A stretch of 64,000 nt of DNA, from the NCBI GenBank assembly GCA_905250115.1, contig CAJNOI010000007.1, positions 731,796 through 795,795 on the forward strand. The letters are read 5' to 3'. The number at the start of each line of letters is the position of its first letter. Position 1 is the first letter of the stretch. Made by a program: the position numbers and the translations under genes. Origin of the DNA: Adineta steineri (Eukaryota; Rotifera; Eurotatoria; Adinetida; Adinetidae). Below the pieces are notes generated by a model. It was given only the letters and a program-made list of their open reading frames with translations, was not told the origin of the DNA and made no database searches. Positions 12,177-21,868 of the stretch are shown here, piece by piece.

Positions 12177-14224
12177 CATCGATAATCTTCTGCATTGAGC
12201 ATGAAATAAGTCGCAACAATTGTTACACATACAGTAACAACGGCAAGTATTAAAAATACAAGTAACATAAATCCATAAACATAATAAATCTAAACAAAAC
12301 ATCAATGATTTATCAATTTTAATTAAATTCTTTTACTTTATAAGCCCAAAATGAAGTAAAAATGAAGTACCTATAAAGAAGAAAAATAAAAGTGAATTCT
12401 TTATAGAAAATTTCTTTTTAATATCAATTTACATTTCAATAAAAATTGATCCAAATGGTAATACTCCACTTGCAAATATAATCACATTTGGTTCCATAAA
12501 CCTAATTAATGAAAATATTTTACATCAGAAAAAGAAGAAGAAAATTCTCATCAAACCATTTCTTTTCCGGAATTGGACGTGGTACTGCATTTGTTCGACA
12601 TGGATCGTTTGGTTCTCCACTTATATTTCTTCCTAATACAGTTCCAACTGCAGTTAATGGTAAAATTATGAATAGACAAATTGCTGTTACACTTAACTAA
12701 ATTCAATTATATATATAAACGATATAAAAAAAGGTTTTTTTTTTAACTAACCATAACCGTAAATGGAAGTGAACGTGATGATCCATAATAAATTGAAATA
12801 AAATTAACAAGAAATGCTACACCACAAATAATAGCTGGTACAAGAAACGCTCCAACGATTAATTGTTTTATCCATAATTGTCCTTTCATTCGTGCATATA
12901 AACTTCCACCTGCATAACCATTAACAACAGACGATGCAGCATATAAAAATATCGCTGTACTAAAAAGTAATCCACGCCTAAAAAATAAAATAGGAAAAAA
13001 CAGAAATTCTTTTATTTTATTTTACTCTGTATAGAGATCAAATGCAATTGTTGTTAAAATACAAAGTATTGCTACTGTTGCTATTTGATAACCTGAACCA
13101 ATTAATGATGCAAATAAAATTGGATGTGCTGGTGGACGAAAAACATCGCCATGAACTTGTTTCCAACCATATTCATCACCTAAATCTCTTTCCTAAGAAG
13201 AAAATATAGAATTCAATCTTATTCTTATTTAAAAAATATTTACCATATCATCTAAATCATCATCTCTACCATATCGAGCATAATCTTTTCGTAATGTACG
13301 TAATAAAATCATACTAACAAGTCCAACAAGAAATAAAACCATCATAAATGAATTAAATATTGAAAACCAATGAATCTAAAGTAAATTTTTAGCAAAAACA
13401 AAAAATCAATATATTCTTACTTTATGTTGAAAAAAGCCTGGATCAAGATATTTATCAAATCTTTTTACGAATGGTATATTTGATGGTTTCCATATAACTT
13501 CATATGTAAATGTTAATTGCATATTTGGTTGTAAACGTGTTTTAGCTTCCGATGTTAAATTAACATCAATTATTCGATCATTATTATATGCAATTTCAAA
13601 TTTTTTATGTGTCCATATATATGCAGACTTTCCTGATTCATCCATTTCACCAACAATACCTACGAAACAAAAAAGATTTATCGATATAATCAATAGAAAA
13701 ATTTAACTAACCCCAGATCGGTAAATCATCAATAAACATTTGATACCAATAATGATTTTTAACTGCATATGTGAATTCATCATAAAATTCCGGTGTTAGC
13801 GTTACTTCGCAAATATCTTTTTTTGTTTTATCACCTATAAAAATTTTTATGACATGAAAATATTCAAAAAGTAATTTTTGTCTTACGTTTAAAATTGATT
13901 TCAACTCCACTATATTCTAATTCCACACCTAAAATATTTTCACCTAAAGTTTCATGATAATGTGAGATTTCTTTTTTCGTTCCACGACAAAATGGCAATG
14001 AAAAATAATTATATGTTTCTTGTCGATTATGATATGGGCCAACTGTATTCATCCATAAGACAACTTCACTACCATCTTCATACTAAATTATTAAGAAAAA
14101 AATTAGAAACAAAACAAAAAAAAACAATTTATTTTCATACTCTATGATCATGTTCATCACAATGAATAAATGTTAAGATAGTGAAAAGAAAAATAAATAT
14201 ATGAGACGATCGGTAAATATTCAT
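12177..14224 (-). CDS. TM9SF3: Transmembrane 9 superfamily member 3 (nonaspanin), last exon missing
   Basis: Nonaspanins are nine-segment proteins of Golgi and endosomes that help sort membrane proteins. Eleven exons: 14224-14141, 14082-13887, 13834-13712, 13659-13421, 13375-13244, 13192-13026, 12977-12752, 12696-12557, 12501-12433, 12370-12337, 12289-12177; 507 complete codons plus two bases. Residues 1-22 form a signal peptide. The lumenal domain holds [47 protein letters not shown] and [13 protein letters not shown], all highly typical of TM9SF3. The cytosolic loop has [16 protein letters not shown], and membrane segments follow. The model ends at LNAEDYRW with an open donor at 12176; about 75-80 residues, including the last membrane segments, should follow but are absent before the gap. 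The 756-bp region upstream is shared with a divergent gene. Confidence 0.93.
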
Positions 14225-14980
14225 TATTCAAAAATTTGAATTTTTATTTCAACTAGAACGATTAAGATAAATTTGTTTAAATAGTCGGCTTCATCTAGAA
14301 TATTAAAAAAAAAATATTTATTAGAATTCAATTTGGTATTTCAATAACAACCACAACTTAATCGAATCTTATTTATTAGTTCTTTCATCTATTTCGTATA
14401 ATAATTAATATGGCATAGAATTATATACGAAAGAATATTTGTAATTTACAAGAAAACATACCTTCATGTGGTGTATGTTAGAGGTAAAACTATGTCAATA
14501 CGCAAGAAAAAGAACGGAAAAAAACAGAAGTGATGCTTGATTGCTGCTGCGCCAAGACAAGGACAAATAATATATTACATAGGTTTTCATATTTTATGGA
14601 TTCTGACCAGTAGGTATAAAAAATACCAGAAATAGTTTTAAAATTATTTTGAATGTAAGAAAAAAAGTGACAACAACATTAATGATAACAGACGAACGAT
14701 GACTACTAAGCTCGTATTCATTTTTCATTGGTTAATTCATATACATAACACACTTATGCATTTTAGGCAAATATATATTTCTCTATTTACTTTCATTTGT
14801 AATAAATATAAATTTTAATTGAATTACATAATTAAACTTTCTTTTTTTTATAATTATTATATGAAATGAATTTGAGCGAAGGTCTTCACTAAGTTTAAGA
14901 ACCTAAATGATGGCAGTATATATTTGTATACTATAAGTAACATATTAATTTGACGTACATACTTTGAATTAGTTGAAATA
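14225..14980. promoter_or_regulatory. Divergent intergenic region, probable two-way promoter
   Basis: TM9SF3 (minus) and the CCDC170-like gene (plus) start from its two ends. It is AT-rich and no coding exon was found. A clear TATA or initiator cannot be picked out against this composition. Confidence 0.4.
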
Positions 14981-17900
14981 ATGACATCATCAAGTTATAT
15001 GCTCGAACGAGAACTTCTCGGTTCAGCAAGAGCTATAATTGACGCAAATTCCAATGCTCCACTTACGGCGCAACCCCAATATAATGCTTATCTTGGATCA
15101 TATGGCATGTCAAGTCAGTTACCATATACAACCACATCTACAAGTTTTAGTTACCTTGGAAACGGAACTGGTCCTACAGAAAGTGCTGAATCTAAAAAAG
15201 CTTTAGCTGATGTAAATATAATTTTGATAATAAATGAAATCTTAGTTTAATATATAATTATAGTTACAAGATCAACTACGTTTATTAAAAAAAAGATTTA
15301 GCAAATAAAGATACTCTTGTTCAGGAATTAACATCAATGAAGTATTTATTAAAATAAATTTTTTTTTTAAAATTATTATACATGCTCATATTTCTTTTTA
15401 AAGAGATGCAAACAAACATGTTCATTTCGAACCAGATCGATATGACGCATTATCTGGTTTAGATCGTACATCTCTTGCAGCAGCTCGACGTGAACTTGAT
15501 CAATGTCGAATGAAAATTGATGGATTAACTCATGACGTAATTAATTCTTTTTATTTATTTATTTAACTTAACTTGTAAATTATAGTTACGCGAAACAACA
15601 ATAAAATTGGCTGCTAAAGATGAACGTATCAATGAGTTAAAAAATGAAAATGATTCAATAAAACGAGAACATGATTTAATTAGCCAAGCTAATAATCAAA
15701 TACGTTTACGTGTCCGTGAATTAGAATCAAATGTTAATTCATATGATTCTGTTGCTAATAAATCAACATTGACTATATCATCAATGCAAAAAGATGCAAA
15801 AGAAAAACAAGATCAATTACTTGAATTGCAAGCACGTATAAGGTATATTTGAGAAAAATATTCTAGTTTTGTTTTTCCCTTCGTAACAAATCTTTATTTA
15901 GAACACATATGGAAGAACGAGAAGCAAGTGAACGAAAAATGGATGTTTTACATAAAAAATTACAAGAATTATTCGCACAATTAAGTGTTACACTTGGACA
16001 TGATTATGGACAACCAAGTGTTGCTTCATTTGAAACAGTTATGACCAGAGTAAGAATAAAATAAAATTTTCTATTATATTAAAATGAACAAAAATTGAAA
16101 AAACGAAACCAGTTGTTTCGTTTGTCAATATATATTATCCAAGGTCATATGTATTATTGACTTTATGATACTTTTCTTCTAAAGAGATCTCTTTACATAA
16201 AGTTAGATTGTGTGAATAAATATATTTCTTATATAATCATATAAGAATTTCTACAATAAATAGGGGTAGGACAGTTCGTAGTTCCAAGTTCGGATGAACT
16301 GGTCAAAAGAACTACCAGTTCGGTTCTTCTGAAAGGAACTGAACTGTTAGTACAGTTCAGTTCTATTCAAAGAACTGAACTGTCTGAAAACTAGTTTTTC
16401 GGAAATAGAAACAGATTTGAAACCGACCAGTTTCTCAGAAAGAACTGTTGATAAAGTTCAGTTCCTTTCAAAAGAACTATTAAACAGTTCCCAAGAACGG
16501 AACTAATATGGACATGTCCTACCCTTAACAATAAAGTATTCGATCTTCACAAAGAATATGTTTACAAAAACGTTTCTTTTTTTTCCCTTTTATGATAGAT
16601 TGCTGATATCAATGCTGAAAATACATTGTTAAAAGGTAAAATGATTAAAATTGAAGATGCAAGTAAACTATTAGAAAAAGAAAATGAAACAAATCGTGCA
16701 ACAATTCAACAAATGACAAATCGATTACAATCCTATGATCATTATAATGCAAATCATCGTTTACAAATTGATACAATAAAAGCTGAACGTGATGCGGCAC
16801 TTCATGATAAAGAAACAATAAAAACTGAACTTGAAACAGTTAAATCACGTCTTGATTCAATTCAAAAAGCTTGGCAAAATACTCGTGGTGAATTAGATCA
16901 ACGTGAAAATAAATATTCATCACATGAATTACATATGAAACAATTAGAAAATGATGTTGTTTATATAAAATCATGTTTTGATGCATTTAAACAACAAATT
17001 GGACAATTATTATCTGATGGTTATGTTAAAGTTGAACCAAAAGAAGATGAAATTAAAGAGAAAGTTCAATTATTAATGCAATCAAGTAAAGATCGAGGCG
17101 TTGTAAGTTAAATTTGTTTTTTGGATTCAATTAAAATGTGAATTTCTCTTTATAAGATAATAACAAATCTACAAAATCAAAAAGAACAATTAGCTAAACA
17201 ATTACAAGAACAAATTGATATAAATAAAGAAGTAGATAAAAAACGAGCTCATACCGAAACACATTTATATGAATTAGAAAATCGTTTTAAAACACTTAAT
17301 ATGAATTGTACAACAGCTGAAGTTTATCGAGAAAGTCATAAACAAGATAAAGCAAAATTTCATCATTTTCTTGAACGACTTGGATCAATAATGAAAATTG
17401 AAAATATTTCAAATGATCTTGGTTATGAATTAAATCCTGATGTTCTTTTACAACGTGTAGAACAATTAATGAAAATTGAAAATAATTCAATAATTGATCA
17501 AAAAACATCGACATATAATTTACAAAGAAAAATTCAACAATTAAAAGAACAAATGGAAAATAAAGATTTACATTTAGATTTATTAAGAAAAAAAGTTCTT
17601 GCGTTAGAAGAAGGTCGTTCAGCGAAAACAGATTTAGAACATGAAATTGATGATCATGTTATATTATCACGTAAAATGAAACTTAAAGTTGAAAGTTTAA
17701 CTCAACAAGTTAATGAGTTAAGAAATGAAAATACACAATTAAAATCACAACATACAGATGGTCATACACTTAAAGTAATAATTATTTTTAATTTAAATTT
17801 CTTTGAATTTTGAAATATTATTTTAGGGTCGATTAGTCGAACGAGAAAAAGAAATTCGTCGTTTATTAGAAACTATAAGTCAATTAGAAAATACACGTGA

Positions 17901-18489
17901 TAAACAAGCTGTTAAAATTTCAACTTTACAAGATAGAATGCATATAGTTGATGATGATACGAATCGAACATTAATATCATCTGATAATGCAGTACGAACA
18001 TTATCAAATGAATTAAGATTTCTCAAAGGTTCACTTCAACAAGTTACTGAACGAGAACAACAAGTATAACAAAAATATTTTCTTTTTCTATAAACTTCTC
18101 CTTTTGTTTATTTTTAGTTACTTGATTTTCGTGCTTTAATAGCTCGTATGCTTGGATTAGATGCTAAAACATTATCTGTACCTGATTATGAGATAACTGC
18201 TCGATTAGAACGTCTTCTTACTGTTGTTCAACCAACTATGGTAGTTCCTATGCTTCAACTACCATCTTCTACAACAAAATCTCCTAATATTCCTCAACAA
18301 CAACAACAACAACCTCCCTATAATAACCGTCATCAGCATCAGCATCAGCACCATCATCATCAACCAGCCACCCATTCAGCACTTGGTCGTCGTCGTAGTC
18401 CAAGTCCTGTATCTCGACGAACAGAAGCTAATAATCGAGCTCGATCCCTTTCACCATTACATATTGGAATCGATCCCAGAACATATTAA
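14981..18489 (+). CDS. CCDC170: CCDC170-like coiled-coil protein, 9 exons, one homopolymer frameshift
   Basis: Exons: 14981-15211, 15264-15341, 15404-15536, 15586-15842, 15902-16049, 16599-17102, 17157-17774, 17827-18063, 18118-18489; 2578 nt, one more than a multiple of three. The surplus base is in the A8 run at 15287-15294 of exon 2: with seven A the exon reads LLKKDLANKDTLVQELTSMK and joins the next exon in frame, with eight it meets a stop. The corrected product is about 858 residues. An ~80-residue low-complexity head is followed by long E/K/Q-rich coiled coil, then ARMLGLDAKTLSVPDYEI, which I associate with the end of CCDC170 (linked to Golgi-associated microtubules), and a His/Gln/Ser/Arg-rich tail. 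Naming is moderate because it rests on that C-terminal motif. The fifth intron (549 bp) hosts a transposon-like insert; the others are 48-62 bp. Confidence 0.72.
16261..16527. mobile_element. Non-autonomous hAT-type element (MITE), 267 bp
   Basis: The ends are 13-bp inverted repeats, TAGGGGTAGGACA on the left (16261-16273) and its complement, matching at 12 of 13 positions, on the right (16515-16527). Both sides are flanked by the same 8-bp direct repeat ACAATAAA (16253-16260 and 16528-16535), the target-site duplication length of hAT transposons. The interior has no open frame and is filled with AGTTC/GAACT words. It sits in an intron of the CCDC170-like gene and accounts for most of the extra length of that intron. 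Confidence 0.85.
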
Positions 18490-18723
18490 CTACGCCATAA
18501 TTTTTATCATGCTTTTGTTTCTATGTCAATAGTGGAAAGTGAAAAATAGCCATGTTGACTCTCTTTCAATCTTTAATAAACTAACTTAATTGTACCATTT
18601 ACTTTTAAATGAAAATATGTTTTAACCTATAGAAATAATTTACTTTTTTAAGTAAAAAAATAAAATAATATCAAATTTTTTTTCTCTAAATTTAAACAAA
18701 GAAACTAAATATATACAGGAATG

Positions 18724-18771
18724 ATGGAAAATACAAAGCAATTTTTAAAGATTTCATTCAATGTAAAACCA
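18724..18771. repeat. 48-bp segment shared with 58699-58746
   Basis: This stretch (containing TACAAAGCAATTTTTAAAG) matches the segment at 58699-58746 at roughly 43 of 48 positions in the same orientation. The other copy covers the stop codon and 3' end of the minus-strand gene at 58733-59466. In both places a telomere-motif foldback lies close by, to the right here and to the left there. Confidence 0.7.
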
Positions 18772-18772
18772 T

Positions 18773-18823
18773 CTTGAGAGTGGGTGTGGATTTCTGATAC
18801 ATGTAACACCCACCCACACCCTT
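18773..18823. repeat. Telomere-motif foldback unit 1
   Basis: G-rich arm CTTGAGAGTGGGTGTGG and C-rich arm CACCCACCCACACCCTT enclose a short AT loop (GATACATGTAAC). The same loop word recurs in the unit at 36127. It lies about 20 bp from the stop codon of the LRR pseudogene. Confidence 0.75.
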
Positions 18824-18843
18824 TATATCATCGCTAGTAGTGT

Positions 18844-19313
18844 TTATAATTTTGCCACTCTTTTGTTCTGTTCAACGAACTCATCGATTTCATTCTTGAG
18901 TCCGCAACTGATTCCATTCTCTTCGTGATCTATTTTACATATGCATCTACTCTTTTTCATACAGACACTAACGATGTTAAATCTCGACGAGAATGACAAT
19001 TACCGTATTATTTTGTAATTCATCTGCTAGATGCTTTGCTCCGATATCCCTGATTTCATTCGAATCGAGATTTAATTCTTTAAATGTCTGTATGAAAAAG
19101 TGCAGATAGCTATGTGGAATACATGAGGAAGCGACTGATAGTTACCATATTATTTCAAAATCCATTTGCTAGATGATGTGTTTCAACATTTCCGGCTTGA
19201 TTGCGCTCTAGATGTAATATGTTAAGTGTCTGTACGAAAAAGTGCAGATGGATATATGAAATAGATAAGGAAGAGAATAATAATTATTGTATTAGTTCGT
19301 AATACATCAGCTA
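18844..19313 (-). pseudogene. Broken LRR gene fragment with a micro-inversion
   Basis: Three 84-nt LRR exons on the minus strand are related to the array at 36.9-38.1 kb. Exon 19087-19004 is intact (LNLDSNEIRDIGAKHLADEL). Exon 19229-19146 has an in-frame TGA. A third is cut off at 19313 after LADVLRTN. The terminal exon (stop at 18846-18844, EIDEFVEQNKRVAKL) is interrupted: the segment 18922-18988 is inverted between the 7-bp inverted repeats CATTCTC (18915-18921) and GAGAATG (18989-18995). Reading that segment backwards gives an intron end, a CAG acceptor and a 34-codon terminal exon equal in length to that of the other LRR gene. Fragment, stop codon and inversion make it a pseudogene. Confidence 0.75.
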
Positions 19314-19361
19314 GGGTGTGAGTGTGGGTGAATGTCGGTGTATGTGGATGTGAGTGTGGGT
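19314..19361 (+). repeat. Telomere-like G-rich tract fused to the broken LRR exon
   Basis: About 48 bp of GGGTGTGAGTGTGGGTG-type repeats begin exactly where the LRR exon stops matching. No C-rich partner arm was seen. The G-rich strand points right, away from the LRR fragment, as expected if a telomere had once been added to a broken end here. Confidence 0.65.
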
Positions 19362-19849
19362 CTGACTATACTCTTGTTTTGTCTTAAGCAAGAGCCACAA
19401 TCTCAAGATATAATTCATTCTTATATTTTCATTAATCATTTGGAATATTTGCCATCTGATGATCGTCGTTGCTGACGTGAAATCTATAGACTATGGTAAC
19501 TGTTCACACCTACATTATGCCAATGATAGCTACTTGAACTGTTCAATTTCTTAAACGAGCAGATTTAATTTTCAGAAATTCATTTGATATTTAAAATTCA
19601 CTCAATTTCCTGGAAAACGCTATAAAGCATCATATGGTGTAGTTAAGATTTTCCTCTAATAAAGAGTATTGTGAATCAATCTTTTGATTTTAAATGCTTG
19701 AGCTTTCATTTTCTTTATTTCTAGAAGAATATTTCAATAAAAACAGCAAAAATAAAACTCTGTTGTCAGTATCTTCTCTAATCCTGTTGCGTCCTCATTA
19801 TTCCTGTATTTTACTTATAACTATTTAAAAAAAAAATAAAAACGCAATA

Positions 19850-20335
19850 GATATTCGGACTTAACAGATGTAAAATGAAGTTTTATGATCATATAGAAGT
19901 CATGTCTTTTTACTTTCAAAGGAAAGAGAAACGCAATAGATATTTGGACTTAACAGATGTAAAATGCAATGTTAAGATCGCATCGAAATCATGTCTTTTT
20001 ATTTTAGAAGAAAACACAACAGATGTAAAATGCAGTTTTATGCTCATATAGAAGTCATGCGTTTTTACTTTCCAAGAAAAGAGAAACACAATAGATATTC
20101 AGACTTCACAGATGTAAAATGAAGTTTTATGATCATATAGAAGTCATGCCTTTTACTTTTAAAGGAAAGAGAAATGCAATAGATATGCGTACATAGAACA
20201 GATGTACAATGCAGTTTTATGCTCATATAGCAGTCATGCCTTTTTGTCCTGGGAGAAAAGAGAAACGCAATAGATATTCGGACTTAACAGATGTGAAATG
20301 CAGTTTTATGATCGTATAGAAGTCATGCCTGTCTA
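19850..20335. repeat. Minisatellite, ~85-bp unit, about 5.5 copies
   Basis: Units begin AACGCAATAGATATTCGGAC and continue through AACAGATGTAAAATGCAG and ATAGAAGTCATG to a T-rich/AAAGAGA end. Copies start near 19850, 19931, 20085, 20172 and 20264, with a partial copy near 20018. They differ by substitutions and small indels. No gene overlaps it. Confidence 0.8.
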
Positions 20336-20501
20336 ATATTTTAATTTTCGTCATAAACTAAGTGAAACCTGACATAAATAGAAGTAATTAATTTTCCTCG
20401 AAAACTTTGTTGCACTAAGAAGGGAACGGTTCGAAGTAATTCGGAACTGTTTAGCTGATATTTTGCCTACATATAGAATCCAGAGGGACTAGAAAAACCA
20501 T

Positions 20502-20612
20502 CTTGAGGGTGTGGGTGTGCATAGGTATATTATAAGATAATTCTAAGCTACTTACGACGATCGTTTCGAGGGCGTAGGTGTGTGTTAGGAGTAGAGATAC
20601 TCACACCCTCAA
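20502..20612. repeat. Telomere-motif foldback unit 2 (long)
   Basis: The left arm CTTGAGGGTGTGGGTGTGC (20502-20520) is identical in its first 18 bases to the unit at 36127. A second G-rich word, CGAGGGCGTAGGTGTGTG, lies at ~20567, and the C-rich arm ACTCACACCCTCAA ends at ~20612. It may be two units side by side. Confidence 0.65.
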
Positions 20613-21868
20613 AAATATTAACGAATCTTAATGGACGTATTGTCTCCTATTTTAAAAATTGAATCCAGCGTGCATTCGGTCATTTTATATAACCAAGTGT
20701 GAAGACTGATTACTGTATCATTGAAAATGATAAAATACCCATTAATATTATAAAACCATGCTATTTTCAGAAAAGAATTTTTCAGAGATCCATCAAAGAT
20801 CCTAAAAATATATCTATTCAATTCGCTATCAGTTTTTGCCTGATTGAACTAATTTTCACTACGTTTCAATGAAAACAGCCAGTTTATTGAAAGATGACCC
20901 TCCCACTTACCCTATCCTACTTGTAAAAACGATTTTTCTGCTCAGAGAAAGAAAAAGAGAAAAAAATAATTCGTAAGGTGATAGAAGGTGATATGGTGAT
21001 TCGAATGTGATCAAACATTTAACTCTATCATTTACGTAGCAAGTCATTTACGTAGCAAGACTAGATACGTTTACAAAATCGATCTATACATTATGTACTC
21101 GAGGTGATTCGAAGTACTGCCACCAATACAGTTTTGGATTTATAATAAGTTTAGAAACTTCTCTAAACTCTGCTTGTGGTGCTGAATCTGAAAAAGTTGT
21201 CTGCAAGATCAAAAAGATAGAGTAAAGTCGAAAGTTTTGAACATTTCGGGAAAAATAACGTTTTTTTCGACCAGAAAAAACATTTGGATGAGGTAAAAAG
21301 TAGATTTTCGTGATCAACAGCTCAGATTCTACTAGATTATGTGAAAAAAGTCAAAAAAACGATTTTTACTTCAAGTTTGACTTGCCTGCACTTTACTTTA
21401 CACTAACATGATACCATGAAACTATTGGGCTTGTCAAATATCACATTTACTGATTCATTCCTCATTTTGAAAAAAATGTTGATTTTTGAGTTGTTCATCT
21501 GGCAACCCTACCTTAATCAAAAGTCAGGAATTCATATCTTTTTTTTTTTCTTAAAAAAAGAACTGACTTATGGTATATGAAGAATTATTTATAATTAAAA
21601 AATGATATAAGAGTGATACTTTTTCTTTCTTTCTTTTCAAAGATTGCTTGTCTCTTTTCCAAGAACTTCATTTTATCTTTTATGAAAGAGCTGATCAGAG
21701 TTTTTATATGAAATGTTCTTTCTTTATCTATAATTGAATTGCTTTAAAGAATTTTATGTCGATTTTATAGTAAGTTCGTTATTGTTGTTTGAAAAAGTTT
21801 TTCTTGTAGAACAAAGTATTCAAATTATCTCGGAAATTATAAGACAAATATTTCATTTATTTCTGACG
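20613..21868. other. Intergenic, no gene seen
   Basis: About 1.25 kb upstream of the three-module gene. It contains a 16-bp tandem duplication, TCATTTACGTAGCAAG, at ~21032-21060. Short open frames on both strands show no family signal. Confidence 0.4.
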
